From an uncultured Clostridia bacterium (GTDB lineage Bacteria; Bacillota; Clostridia; Christensenellales; UBA1242), in NCBI GenBank assembly GCA_934746515.1, contig CAKVFH010000011.1, forward strand, positions 1 to 33,545: a stretch of 33,545 bases of DNA, in the 5' to 3' direction. The notes under the pieces are model-generated. The model was not told where the DNA came from and made no database searches. It was given only the letters and a program-made list of their open reading frames with translations. Below are positions 12,716-21,314 of this stretch, in pieces. A program made the translations under genes and the position numbers. How positions within the stretch are numbered: position 1 is the stretch's first letter; every line of letters starts with the position of its first letter.

Positions 12716-14089
12716 TTAGAACAAAATCTTATCTTCAACGAATTTGATTAGTTCGTCTTCGTTTAGTCTGATTTGTTCCATCGTGTCACGATCACGAACG
12801 GTTACTGTGCCATTTTCAAGTGTATCAAAATCAATTGTTACGCAGAATGGAGTTCCGATTTGGTCTTGACGACGATATCTTTTTCCGATTGAACCAGCTT
12901 CGTCATAGGTGCACATAAAGTGTTTTGAAAGCTTTTTGTAAATTTCTCTTGCTTTTTCTGAAAGATTCTTTTGAAGTGGGAGAACGGCTACTTTGTATGG
13001 TGCGATTGCTGGGTGGAAGTGATAAACAATTCTTGTGTCGCCACCTTCAAGTGTTTGTTCGTCATAGAATTCGCAAAGAACGGCGAGTGTCAATCTGTCT
13101 GCACCGATAGAGTATTCAACATCGTGTGGAATGAATTTTTCGTTTGTTACTGGGTCAATATAGAACATATTTTTGCCAGAGAATTTTTGATGTTGTGTCA
13201 AATCGTAATCAGTTCTGTAGTGAATACCGTTAAGTTCGTTCCAGCCGAAAGGATATTTGAAGATGATGTCGCAAGCGGCTTTTGCGTAAAATGCGAGTTT
13301 TTCGTGGTCTTTGTAGTTGAGATGTTCTCTGTTAAAGCCCAAGTCAAGCAAGAAATCCATTGCTTGTTTTTTGTAGTCTTCATAGAATTTGAAGCCGTCT
13401 TCTTCGCCTTTGCAGAAGAGTTGGTGTTCCATTTGTTCAAATTCAATTGTTCTAAATGTAAAGTTTCCTGGGGTGATTTCGTTTCTGAAGGCTTTACCGA
13501 TTTGTCCGATACCGAAAGGAAGCTTTGCTCTTGTTGTTCTTTGAACATTCATAAAGTTTACAAATTCACCTTGAGCTGTTTCTGGACGAAGGTAAATCAC
13601 ATCATTTGCATCGCCAGTGATGTCTCTTGATGTGTGGAACATCAAGTGGAACTGACGGATTGGTGTCCAATTGAAGTTTCCGCAAACAGGGCATTTAACC
13701 TTGTGTTCATTGATGTATGCTTCCATTTCTTCGTTTGTCATGGCGTCAACATCAACAGTGCCTTTTGAATGTGCTTCAATCAAGTTGTCGGCTCTTGTTC
13801 TTGTTTTGCATGATTTGCAGTCCATTTTTGGGTCGGTGAATGATGCGACATGTCCAGATGCTTCCCAAACTCGTGGATTCATCATGATTGCAGCATCAAC
13901 ACCATAGCTGTTTTCAGATTCTTGAACGAATCTTTTCCACCATGCGCGCTTAATATTGTTTTTTAGTTCAACACCAACTGGGCCATAGTCCCATGTGTTT
14001 GCAAGTCCGTCATAGATGTCAGAGCCAGGATAGACAATTCCTGTGCTTTTGCAATGTGAAACGAGCTTGTCCATTGTTAAATTTTCCAT
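12716..14089 (-). CDS. glyQS: Glycyl-tRNA synthetase, single-chain class II (alpha2) type
   Basis: This enzyme charges tRNA-Gly. The 457-residue protein is the dimeric single-polypeptide form, not the alpha2-beta2 GlyQ/GlyS form. Landmarks are the N-terminal GSDIYDGLANTWDYGPVG (22-39), VWEASGHVASF, a zinc-like CKSC...CPVC insertion, the class II motif 2 region FRNEITPGNFTFRTIEFEQMEHQ split across about 200-225, and motif 3 IGADRLTLAVL near 330. The anticodon-binding domain follows (APYKVAVLPLQKN to the end). AGGAG precedes the ATG. A full T-box leader sits upstream with a GGC (Gly) specifier, independently confirming the amino acid. The downstream terminator is shared with the convergent gene. 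Confidence 0.97.
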   Translation of the reverse strand: MENLTMDKLVSHCKSTGIVYPGSDIYDGLANTWDYGPVGVELKNNIKRAWWKRFVQESENSYGVDAAIMMNPRVWEASGHVASFTDPKMDCKSCKTRTRADNLIEAHSKGTVDVDAMTNEEMEAYINEHKVKCPVCGNFNWTPIRQFHLMFHTSRDITGDANDVIYLRPETAQGEFVNFMNVQRTTRAKLPFGIGQIGKAFRNEITPGNFTFRTIEFEQMEHQLFCKGEEDGFKFYEDYKKQAMDFLLDLGFNREHLNYKDHEKLAFYAKAACDIIFKYPFGWNELNGIHYRTDYDLTQHQKFSGKNMFYIDPVTNEKFIPHDVEYSIGADRLTLAVLCEFYDEQTLEGGDTRIVYHFHPAIAPYKVAVLPLQKNLSEKAREIYKKLSKHFMCTYDEAGSIGKRYRRQDQIGTPFCVTIDFDTLENGTVTVRDRDTMEQIRLNEDELIKFVEDKILF

Positions 14090-14121
14090 AAATTATCTCC
14101 TAAATTTTATTTTGTTTTATG

Positions 14122-14194
14122 CCAAAACAAAAGGCCTAATCTTCATTCCAAGCAAATAGAATTTATCAATTTGCAAGGGACGAGAGATTAGACC
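14122..14194 (-). terminator. T-box regulated terminator
   Basis: On the minus strand GGTCTAATCT (14185-14194) pairs with AGATTAGGCC (14133-14142, one G-U) and is followed by TTTTGTTTT. The antiterminator would use the neighbouring T-box bases instead. Confidence 0.88.
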
Positions 14195-14344
14195 CGTGGT
14201 TCCACCCTTATTAGTGCATTAAAGCACTCACTTTATTTACATTTGCTCCAAAGTGCCTTCAAATTATGTTTGTTTGTTCCACTTTCACCATCAGGAACTC
14301 GCTAAAAACAACCTTTAATTTTACTATTCTTCTTCAACGCTACA
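14122..14344 (-). promoter_or_regulatory. Glycine T-box riboswitch leader
   Basis: Read on the minus strand, the leader contains the T-box sequence TGGAACCACG (14195-14204). Upstream are a stem I distal-loop-like segment (GCGAGTTCC...GGTGAAAGTGGAAC) and a specifier region GAAGGCAC. The GGC at 14255-14257 is a glycine codon followed by A, as expected for a specifier. The T-box overlaps the left arm of a terminator, so uncharged tRNA-Gly would favour antitermination and synthetase expression. Confidence 0.95.
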
Positions 14345-14350
14345 AGCACA

Positions 14351-14378
14351 ATTTTAATCAAAAATTTGCTATTGTCAA
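14351..14378 (-). promoter_or_regulatory. Promoter for the glycyl-tRNA synthetase T-box transcript
   Basis: On the minus strand TTGACA (14373-14378), a 16-bp spacer and TAAAAT (14351-14356). The predicted start near 14344 begins the T-box leader. Confidence 0.75.
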
Positions 14379-14387
14379 GCATTGACA
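14373..14387. repeat. Perfect inverted repeat containing the -35 box
   Basis: TGTCAA-GCA-TTGACA on the plus strand. One arm is the -35 of the minus-strand promoter; the other is a plus-strand TTGACA without a convincing -10. It could be an operator or chance. Confidence 0.6.
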
Positions 14388-14446
14388 GAATAATTATTGG
14401 CGTAATGATGGAATTTTAGAATTAGCAATTTGGATATTGATGGGGT

Positions 14447-14989
14447 TTATAAATTATTATAGCTAAATTCACTGAAGAAAGGAAAGTCTGCAATCTTGCA
14501 GATACCTTTTGCCATTTCTTCAGGCGATTCAACTGCGCCATGATTGATCCAATAGGTTAAAACACCTGTCAGGGCGCTGAAATAAAACACAGAACTATAT
14601 TTTTTTGTTTTGTCAATTTTATCTTCTGGCGCACGATCGAAAATTTTGTGTGCAAAGGTATCAATGAAATTTTTAATAAATTCAGTGTTTTTAAAAGATT
14701 TAAAAGCGTCTTTATATTTTTCTGCGGTGGTAAAAATCTCTTTTGTGACAATGTATTGATTTATTTCTTTGCTCTTTTCCAAATTTTCTTTAAAACTGTG
14801 CAAGACAAGCGCAATTGACTTTTCTGCCAAGTCTTCTTTTGATTTGAAATTGCGGTAAAATGACATTCTTGAAACGCCCGCTTTTACGCAAATATCGCTA
14901 ACACTTATATCGTTAAATGATTTTTTTATTAAAAGGTCATAAAATGCTTCAAATATATAATTTCTGGTTAATGTATCTTTTGTTTCCAT
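14447..14989 (-). CDS. TetR/AcrR-family transcriptional regulator
   Basis: This 180-residue protein has a TetR-type N-terminal helix-turn-helix. TRNYIFEAFYDLLIKKSF (8-25) is helix 1, and the HTH ISVSDICVKAGVSRMSFYRNF lies at about 28-48, ending in the usual FYxxFxSKEDL. The C-terminal ligand domain is divergent, so the inducer is unknown. AGGAG lies about 9 nt before the ATG, and a sigma-A-like promoter sits just upstream. TetR proteins usually repress divergent or own promoters; here the divergent neighbour is uvrB, and two inverted repeats lie between them. No terminator is apparent between its stop and the glycyl-tRNA synthetase promoter region. Confidence 0.9.
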   Translation of the reverse strand: METKDTLTRNYIFEAFYDLLIKKSFNDISVSDICVKAGVSRMSFYRNFKSKEDLAEKSIALVLHSFKENLEKSKEINQYIVTKEIFTTAEKYKDAFKSFKNTEFIKNFIDTFAHKIFDRAPEDKIDKTKKYSSVFYFSALTGVLTYWINHGAVESPEEMAKGICKIADFPFFSEFSYNNL

Positions 14990-15010
14990 AGGCTTTGCTC
15001 CTTGGCTTTG

Positions 15011-15038
15011 ATTATATTATTTTTAATTTTTTTTGCAA
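15011..15038 (-). promoter_or_regulatory. tetR promoter
   Basis: On the minus strand TTGCAA (15033-15038), a 16-bp spacer and a perfect TATAAT (15011-15016). The leader to ATG 14989 is about 15-20 nt and includes AAGGAG. Confidence 0.65.
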
Positions 15039-15081
15039 AGAAAAAGCACCATTAATTGCTTTTTGGTTTGTTTTGATAATA

Positions 15082-15096
15082 CTTTAACAATTAAAG
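15082..15096. repeat. Inverted repeat CTTTAA-CAA-TTAAAG
   Basis: Perfect 6-bp arms with a 3-bp centre in the tetR-uvrB divergent spacer. Its 15-bp size suits a protein operator, but the AT-rich composition makes chance plausible. Confidence 0.45.
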
Positions 15097-15106
15097 ATTA
15101 TTTGGT

Positions 15107-15131
15107 GTTACATTAAGACATTAAATGTAAC
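15107..15131. repeat. Inverted repeat GTTACATT-N9-AATGTAAC
   Basis: Perfect 8-bp arms (15107-15114 and 15124-15131) in the tetR-uvrB spacer. The symmetry and 25-bp span fit a dimer-of-dimers or TetR-like operator. It sits between, not over, the two promoters. Confidence 0.55.
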
Positions 15132-15214
15132 TGATATTTTAAATTTTTATGTTTCAGCCAAAACTCTTTGATGCAAATTTTCTTTAAAATTAGCGACGAA
15201 TTATTAAAAGTTAA

Positions 15215-15242
15215 TTGTAAATTTTGCGTTTAAGGTTATAAT
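15215..15242 (+). promoter_or_regulatory. uvrB promoter abutting the start codon
   Basis: TTGTAA (15215-15220), a 16-bp spacer and a perfect TATAAT (15237-15242) ending six bases before the ATG. Transcription should begin at or next to the A of the ATG. No CGAAC-N4-GTTCG LexA box is visible. Confidence 0.75.
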
Positions 15243-15248
15243 AGAGTT

Positions 15249-17303
15249 ATGGTAAATGAAACTACGGATAAAAAGTTTGAGTTAAAGTCAAAATTTAGTC
15301 CTACAGGCGATCAGCCACAGGCGATTGAAAGTTTGGTTCAAGGGGTGAATGACGGACTTAGAACACAGGTTTTGCTGGGTGTTACTGGAAGCGGTAAGAC
15401 TTTCACTATGGCAAATATTATTCAAAAGGTTCAAAGGCCAACTCTTGTTATTGCACATAACAAAACTTTGGCTGCGCAACTTTGCAATGAGTTTCGTGAA
15501 TTTTTCCCAGAAAACTCGGTGAACTACTTTGTTTCATATTATGACTACTATCAGCCTGAAGCCTATATTGCTTCGAGTGATACATACATTGAAAAAGAAC
15601 TTTCAATCAACGACGAAATCGATAAACTTCGTCATTCTGCGACCTGTGCATTGTTTGAAAGACGAGATGTAATCATTGTTGCGTCGGTGTCATGTATTTA
15701 TGGTTTAGGTGAGCCTAGCGAATATCACAAAATGGCTATTTCTTTAAGACCAGGCACGATTATTTCAAGAGATGAAATCATTGCAAGGCTCGTTGAGATT
15801 CAATATAAGCGTAACGATATTGATTTTGTGCGCGGAACATTCAGGGTTCGCGGAGATACTTTGGAAGTCTTTCCGGCAAACAGCAGTGAATATTCAATAA
15901 GAATTGAGTTTTTTGGCGACGAAATAGATAGAATTTGCGAAGTTGAAGCTGTGACAGGCAGAGCAGTGTCAACACTTTCACATATCGCAATTTATCCTGC
16001 AACTCACTATGCAGTCGGAAGCAGCAAACTTAATGATTGTTTAAAAAACATTGAAGAAGACATGGTAAAAGAAGTTGAAGCGCTTACAAAACAAGGCAAG
16101 CTTTTGGAAGCTGAACGACTTAAACAAAGAACCAGTTACGACATTGAAATGATGCGAGAAATTGGCTATTGCAGCGGTATTGAGAATTATTCAAGATATT
16201 TCGATGGAAGAAATCCTGGTGATACACCATACACACTTTTTGACTATTTTCCAGATGATTTCTTGCTTTTGATTGACGAAAGCCACATGACTATTCCGCA
16301 AATTAGAGCAATGTACAATGGTGATAGGTCTCGTAAAGATGCGCTGGTTGAGTATGGTTTTAGACTTAAATCTGCCTATGATAATAGACCACTTAAGTTT
16401 GAAGAGTTTGAAACAAAATTTCATCAAATGATTTGTTTTTCTGCAACTCCTGGACCTTATGAAATGGAAAGACAGGATAATCTTGCTGAACAAATTATCA
16501 GACCAACAGGTCTTGTTGACCCTGAAATTATTGTAAAACCTGCAAAAAATCAGGTTGATGAACTTATTGTTGAATTGCATAAGACAATTGAAAGCGGTGG
16601 AAGATGCTTGGTTACAACACTCACAAAGATGATGGCGGAGCAGCTATCAGCATATCTTTCAAGCTTGGGCATAAAAACAACCTATTTGCACTCGGAAATC
16701 AAAGCAATGGATAGAATGACGGTTATCAATGAACTTCGAAGTGGTGAAAGTGATGTTTTGGTTGGTATAAACCTTTTAAGAGAAGGTTTGGATATGCCAG
16801 AAGTTAAACTTGTGGCAATCCTTGATGCTGATAAAGAAGGCTTTTTGCGAAGCACTGGTGCACTTATTCAAACCATTGGAAGAGCGGCAAGAAACGCAGA
16901 AGGCAGGGTTGTTATGTTTGCTGATGTCATGACCGATAGTCTGAAAAAGGCGATTGATGAAACAAATAGGCGTCGTGAAATTCAAATGGCTTATAACAAA
17001 GAGCATAACATTGTGCCAAAAACCATTGAAAAGCCTATTTTAAACACACTCATGATAACATCGAAGGAAACAGACACTTCTGCAATGAAGGCTGAAGAAA
17101 TAACAAGACAAATTGAAAGCTTGACTGCACTTATGAATGTTGCTGTAAAATCACTTGATTTTGAAAAGGCTATTGAACTTCGAGATAAGATAGAAGAGCT
17201 TAAAGCAAAGCAACAAGGCAAAACTTACACGCAGAAACGAAAGGTTGAAAAGGTTAGAGAGAAAGTTCACGAAAGAACAAGAAAATCTTCACACAGAAGA
17301 TAG
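15249..17303 (+). CDS. uvrB: UvrABC excision nuclease subunit B
   Basis: UvrB verifies DNA damage after UvrA loading and recruits UvrC. The 684-residue length and motifs are canonical: GDQPQAI (20-26), Walker A GVTGSGKT (44-51), the damage-probing beta-hairpin region YYDYYQPEAYI (97-107), the helicase box DESH (343-346), later helicase motifs including TTLTKMMAE, GINLLREGLDMPEV and QTIGRAAR, and a C-terminal UVR motif at about 621-651. A basic tail rich in Lys and Arg ends the protein. ATG 15249 agrees with UvrB N-termini, and the next Met is far inside, so the start is firm even though there is no Shine-Dalgarno. uvrA lies 59 nt downstream, giving a uvrBA operon. Confidence 0.98.
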   Translation: MVNETTDKKFELKSKFSPTGDQPQAIESLVQGVNDGLRTQVLLGVTGSGKTFTMANIIQKVQRPTLVIAHNKTLAAQLCNEFREFFPENSVNYFVSYYDYYQPEAYIASSDTYIEKELSINDEIDKLRHSATCALFERRDVIIVASVSCIYGLGEPSEYHKMAISLRPGTIISRDEIIARLVEIQYKRNDIDFVRGTFRVRGDTLEVFPANSSEYSIRIEFFGDEIDRICEVEAVTGRAVSTLSHIAIYPATHYAVGSSKLNDCLKNIEEDMVKEVEALTKQGKLLEAERLKQRTSYDIEMMREIGYCSGIENYSRYFDGRNPGDTPYTLFDYFPDDFLLLIDESHMTIPQIRAMYNGDRSRKDALVEYGFRLKSAYDNRPLKFEEFETKFHQMICFSATPGPYEMERQDNLAEQIIRPTGLVDPEIIVKPAKNQVDELIVELHKTIESGGRCLVTTLTKMMAEQLSAYLSSLGIKTTYLHSEIKAMDRMTVINELRSGESDVLVGINLLREGLDMPEVKLVAILDADKEGFLRSTGALIQTIGRAARNAEGRVVMFADVMTDSLKKAIDETNRRREIQMAYNKEHNIVPKTIEKPILNTLMITSKETDTSAMKAEEITRQIESLTALMNVAVKSLDFEKAIELRDKIEELKAKQQGKTYTQKRKVEKVREKVHERTRKSSHRR

Positions 17304-17362
17304 TGTTATGCGAGACATAATATTGAAAATTTCAGCATTTACAACGATTATGGAGAACTAAA

Positions 17363-20173
17363 ATGGATAATTTTATTAGAATAGTTGGTGCAAGAGAAAA
17401 CAATCTTAAAAATGTAAACTTGGAAATTCCAAGGAATAAATTGATCGTTTTTACAGGGCTTTCAGGAAGTGGAAAGTCTAGCTTGGCTTTTGATACGATT
17501 TTTGCTGAAGGACAAAGAAGATATATGGAGTCTTTGTCTTCTTATGCTAGACAATTTTTGGGGCAGATGAAAAAACCAGATGTTGACCAAATTGACGGAT
17601 TGTCACCAGCAATTGCAATTGACCAAAAGACAACTTCATCAAATCCACGTTCAACAGTTGGTACAGTTACTGAAATTTATGACTATTTTAGACTATTGTT
17701 TGCAAATATTGGCGTGCCATATTGTGTAAATTGTCATGAACCAATCACAGCTTCTTCGATTGATAATATTGCCAAAAAAGTGAAGGCTTGTGAAAATGGC
17801 TCAAAGATAATGATTATTGCGCCAGTTGTTAAAAGAAAAACTGGTGAATATAATGATTTATTTGATGAATTCAGAAAAAAAGGCTATTTGAGAGTTAAGG
17901 TTGATGGAGAAATTTACAGCCTTGATGATGAAATAAAACTTGATAAAAAGAAAAAGCACGATATTTCGGTTGTAATTGACAGGTTGATTAGAACTGATAA
18001 TATGGATAATCGTTTGATTGATAGTATTGAAACAGCTGTTAAACTTGCTGATGGCTTGGTTGTTATTGATACGAATGGTGAAGAAGTGCTTTACTCAACA
18101 AAACATAGTTGTCCAAAATGCGGTTTTTCGTTCAGTGAGATTTCTTCAAGATTATTTTCATTTAACACACCAATTGGTGCTTGTCCAGACTGTTCGGGTA
18201 TTGGCTCAAAAATGATTATTGATGAAAATCTTTTGGTAAAAGATTGGAATTTGTCGCTTCAAGATGGGGCAATTTCGGCAATTGGCTGGGGCGATTATGG
18301 CTTTGGAAACATGTTTTATAGAGCTGTTATGGAAAAATTCGGTTTGAAAATGAGCACACCATTAAAAGATTTTCCAAAAGAAGTTCTTAATTATTTGTTT
18401 TATGGCACTCAAGGCGAAAAACTTGCAATGAGAACCATGAATAATAATATTTTCAATGCAAAGTTTGAAGGCATTATTCCAAATCTTTATCGCAGACATG
18501 AAATTGCTGGTGACTTTATAAAATCAGAAATTGAAAAATACATGATTGTAAAACCTTGCGAAACTTGCCATGGCAAGAGATTGAATCCACAGGCGCTCGC
18601 AGTAAAAATCGGTGGAAAGTCAATTATTGATGTGACTGATATGAACGTTACAGGTATTTTGAGCTGGATTGAAAATCTTAAGTTATCGGAAAAAGAAATC
18701 GCAATTTCTGCTGCAATTTTTAAAGAAATTAAGGCGAGATTGAACTTTCTAGTTAATGTTGGTCTTGACTATTTGACACTTTCAAGAACCGCAAGCACAC
18801 TTTCAGGTGGTGAAGCACAAAGAATTAGACTTGCAACTCAAATTGGCAGTGGATTGATGGGTGTCTTATATATTCTTGACGAGCCAAGTATTGGATTGCA
18901 TCCAAGAGACACACAAAAACTTATCGGAACACTTAAAAATCTTCGTGACATAGGCAATAGTGTGATTGTTGTTGAACATGATGAAGAAACGATTAGGGAA
19001 GCAGACTTTATTGTTGATGTTGGACCAAAGGCTGGTGTGCATGGTGGAAGAATCATTGCAACTGGCACACCTGAAGAAATTATGCAATGTGAAAATTCTT
19101 TGACAGGTGCTTATTTATCTGGAAGAAAAGGGATTCCAGTTCCAGAGAAAAGGCGTGCTATGTCAGACATAACACTTGAAATTATCGGCGCTAAACAGAA
19201 TAATTTGAAAAATATTGATGTGAAAATTCCACTTGGATTGTTTGTTGCAGTCACAGGTGTTTCAGGAAGTGGAAAGTCTAGTTTGATAAATGAAGTGTTA
19301 TATCCAGCTGTTGCAAATAAGATTAACAAATCAAACTTGGTTGAAGGTAACTATAAAGAAATTCGTGGCGTAGAAAATATTGACAAGGTGGTTGTAATAG
19401 ATCAAAGTCCAATTGGCAGAACCCCAAGAAGCAATCCTGTTACATACACTGGTGTGTTCTCTGCAATCAGAGAGCTTTTTGCAAAGTGTCCAGAAGCTCA
19501 AGCAAAGGGCTATACTGCTGGAAGATTTAGTTTTAATGTTAAAGGTGGAAGATGCGAAGCTTGTTCTGGTGATGGTGTGCTTAAAATTGAGATGCACTTT
19601 TTGCCTGATGTTTATGTGACTTGTGATGAGTGCAAGGGTAAAAGATATAACAAAAATACACTTGCCGTTAAGTTTAAGGGCAAAACAATAAGTGATGTTT
19701 TGGATATGACTGTTGAAGATGCTCTTGAGTTTTTCTATAATATTCCAGCAATCAAAAATAAATTGCAAACATTATACGATGTCGGTTTGGGCTACATTAC
19801 ATTGGGTCAGTCTGCAACAACACTTTCAGGTGGTGAAGCGCAAAGAGTTAAGCTTGCAACTGAACTTTCAAAAAGGTCAACTGGGAAAACATTATATATT
19901 CTTGATGAGCCTACAACTGGTTTGCATACTTATGATGTTGAAAAATTGGTTGGAATTTTGGATAGGCTTGTTGCAGGTGGAAATAGCGTTGTTGTTATTG
20001 AACACAATCTTGATGTAATTAAATTTGCGGACTATATTATAGATATTGGACCTGAAGGTGGTGACAAAGGTGGAACTATTGTTTGTGCTGGAACGCCTGA
20101 ACAGGTTGCTGCATGCTCAAAGTCATATACAGGTCAAGCAATAAAAAAGTTATTAAAACATATTGAAAAGTAG
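17363..20173 (+). CDS. uvrA: UvrABC excision nuclease subunit A
   Basis: UvrA is the dimeric ABC-type ATPase that finds bulky DNA lesions. The 936-residue protein has two ABC modules. The first has Walker A GLSGSGKSS near 32-40 and signature LSGGEAQRIRLA near 479-490. The second has Walker A GVSGSGKSS near 632-640 and signature LSGGEAQRVKLA near 822-833; both modules have ILDEP Walker B boxes. Zinc-binding Cys pairs are intact: CPKC...CPDC (about 250-277), CETCHGKR (about 395-403) and CEACSGDG...CDECKGKR (about 730-760). GGAG precedes the ATG. Its final codons contain the -35 box of the next gene's promoter. Confidence 0.98.
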   Translation: MDNFIRIVGARENNLKNVNLEIPRNKLIVFTGLSGSGKSSLAFDTIFAEGQRRYMESLSSYARQFLGQMKKPDVDQIDGLSPAIAIDQKTTSSNPRSTVGTVTEIYDYFRLLFANIGVPYCVNCHEPITASSIDNIAKKVKACENGSKIMIIAPVVKRKTGEYNDLFDEFRKKGYLRVKVDGEIYSLDDEIKLDKKKKHDISVVIDRLIRTDNMDNRLIDSIETAVKLADGLVVIDTNGEEVLYSTKHSCPKCGFSFSEISSRLFSFNTPIGACPDCSGIGSKMIIDENLLVKDWNLSLQDGAISAIGWGDYGFGNMFYRAVMEKFGLKMSTPLKDFPKEVLNYLFYGTQGEKLAMRTMNNNIFNAKFEGIIPNLYRRHEIAGDFIKSEIEKYMIVKPCETCHGKRLNPQALAVKIGGKSIIDVTDMNVTGILSWIENLKLSEKEIAISAAIFKEIKARLNFLVNVGLDYLTLSRTASTLSGGEAQRIRLATQIGSGLMGVLYILDEPSIGLHPRDTQKLIGTLKNLRDIGNSVIVVEHDEETIREADFIVDVGPKAGVHGGRIIATGTPEEIMQCENSLTGAYLSGRKGIPVPEKRRAMSDITLEIIGAKQNNLKNIDVKIPLGLFVAVTGVSGSGKSSLINEVLYPAVANKINKSNLVEGNYKEIRGVENIDKVVVIDQSPIGRTPRSNPVTYTGVFSAIRELFAKCPEAQAKGYTAGRFSFNVKGGRCEACSGDGVLKIEMHFLPDVYVTCDECKGKRYNKNTLAVKFKGKTISDVLDMTVEDALEFFYNIPAIKNKLQTLYDVGLGYITLGQSATTLSGGEAQRVKLATELSKRSTGKTLYILDEPTTGLHTYDVEKLVGILDRLVAGGNSVVVIEHNLDVIKFADYIIDIGPEGGDKGGTIVCAGTPEQVAACSKSYTGQAIKKLLKHIEK

Positions 20174-20191
20174 GATTAAGTGTGCTATAAT
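20163..20191 (+). promoter_or_regulatory. Promoter inside the end of uvrA for the Ig-like gene
   Basis: TTGAAA (20163-20168) lies in the last uvrA codons, followed by a 17-bp spacer and a perfect TATAAT (20186-20191). The predicted leader is about 13 nt and begins within AGAGGA. Confidence 0.7.
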
Positions 20192-20210
20192 TCAGTTAGA
20201 GGAAAGAAAT

Positions 20211-21236
20211 ATGAAAAAATTTATAGCCATAGTTTCTGTTATTCTAATTGTTGGACTTATAGCAATTTTAGGAGTTCAGCTTGTAAAATCTGCAAATGTT
20301 GAGTCAATCGAAATCGTTGGTGACATACAAACAATATATTTTGTGGAATCAACAAGTGATGTTAATTTTAACGATGCGGACTTGAAAATTACATACAAAG
20401 ACGGGTCAGTTAAAATTAAAAAATTAACAAAAAAACTTGTTTCAGTAAAGAATTTCAATACTTCTGTTGTTAATAACGGAACAATGAAGATTACATATAA
20501 ATCTACAACTATTGATGTTGGATATGCTGTTGTTTGGACTGGGTTGTATTATTTGAATAGTGAAAAAGTTGAAGTTTATAATGGCACATCAATTAGCACG
20601 GTAAATCTTGGACCTTACATTGCTGGTGTTAACAACATGAATCAAGACAAAACAACATCAACCGAAATGTTATATTTTGGTGCTAATGGAGTTTGCAATT
20701 ATTATTTAAGGAGTTCAACAACATCAAACTGGTATATGGATGATGGTGAATTTGATAAATCATATTACTATCAAATCGTTGGAAATGCGATAAATGTTCA
20801 CCTGGGTGACGGGGGTGTTTATAAAATGTATGCAACCTTTTCAAAAGATGGCGAGCTTTCACTCACAACCGTTGAAAGAGAGTTTGTTACAGAAACTTCT
20901 GAATTTTTGAGAACAAGAAGCGAACGTTCATTTTCACATTATGAAATGAAAGGCAACAGAACAATTAGTGAAGGCAACATTACAGTCGTAGAAAAAAATG
21001 GCAGACAAATTGAATTTAAGAAAAATTCAAAATTTAGCGATAGTGATCTTAATATCTATTTGAAAGTTAACTTTGCAAATGATAGCTTCTTGAAAACTGT
21101 TTATGTAAGATTCAACGAATCAATGTTCGTTTCAGATAAGGAGTTTTCAACAGTGGTTGTTACTCCAAGTTCGCTTTCAGCCACATGTTTCTATGGTGGT
21201 GTGAGATTTGAATTAGAGTATAAAGTGGTTAGTTAA
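20211..21236 (+). CDS. Exported Ig-like domain protein
   Basis: This 341-residue protein begins with a signal-anchor or signal sequence (KKFIAIVSVILIVGLIAILG, 2-21). Residues 31-106 resemble a bacterial Ig-like (Big) domain: FVESTSDVNFNDADLKITYKDGS and FNTSVVNNGTMKITYKSTT fit its alternating strands. Residues 110-222 are beta-rich and may form a barrel-like domain (FGANGVCNYYL, VYKMYATFSKDGELSL). The remainder is also beta-rich and unassigned. No lipobox Cys or sortase motif is present, so it is secreted or held by its N-terminal helix. ATG 20211 is chosen because AGAGGA lies about 7 nt upstream; an upstream in-frame TTG overlaps uvrA. A strong terminator follows. Its own promoter suggests it is not merely a repair-operon passenger. 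Confidence 0.82.
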   Translation: MKKFIAIVSVILIVGLIAILGVQLVKSANVESIEIVGDIQTIYFVESTSDVNFNDADLKITYKDGSVKIKKLTKKLVSVKNFNTSVVNNGTMKITYKSTTIDVGYAVVWTGLYYLNSEKVEVYNGTSISTVNLGPYIAGVNNMNQDKTTSTEMLYFGANGVCNYYLRSSTTSNWYMDDGEFDKSYYYQIVGNAINVHLGDGGVYKMYATFSKDGELSLTTVEREFVTETSEFLRTRSERSFSHYEMKGNRTISEGNITVVEKNGRQIEFKKNSKFSDSDLNIYLKVNFANDSFLKTVYVRFNESMFVSDKEFSTVVVTPSSLSATCFYGGVRFELEYKVVS

Positions 21237-21241
21237 ATGAA

Positions 21242-21280
21242 AAATACATGCACTTATCAATGAGTGTATGTATTTTTTTT
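21242..21280 (+). terminator. Terminator after the Ig-like gene
   Basis: Thirteen-base arms AAATACATGCACT (21242-21254) and AGTGTATGTATTT (21263-21275, one G-U) followed by Ts to 21280. Confidence 0.9.
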
Positions 21281-21285
21281 ATGTT

Positions 21286-21314
21286 TTGTGAAATCATTAA
21301 AGTATGGCTATAAT
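21286..21314 (+). promoter_or_regulatory. Promoter-like sequence overlapping the yetF start
   Basis: TTGTGA (21286-21291), a 17-bp spacer and a perfect TATAAT (21309-21314). It would start transcription near 21321, downstream of both candidate ATGs (21304 and 21313), so either the start codon or the promoter assignment is wrong. Confidence 0.4.

Noticed and set aside
12971..13630. A 219-codon plus-strand frame
   Set aside because: It lies wholly antisense to glycyl-tRNA synthetase, has Cys/Val/Phe-rich biased composition and no ribosome site; it is a shadow.
14990..15248. LexA/SOS box for uvrB
   Set aside because: No CGAAC-N4-GTTCG match is seen in the spacer.
17304..17362. Resemblance of the uvrB-uvrA spacer (TTATGCGAGACATAA) to a site inside uvrA near 19160
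   Set aside because: The uvrA copy is coding sequence, the match has gaps and mismatches, and chance is the simplest explanation.
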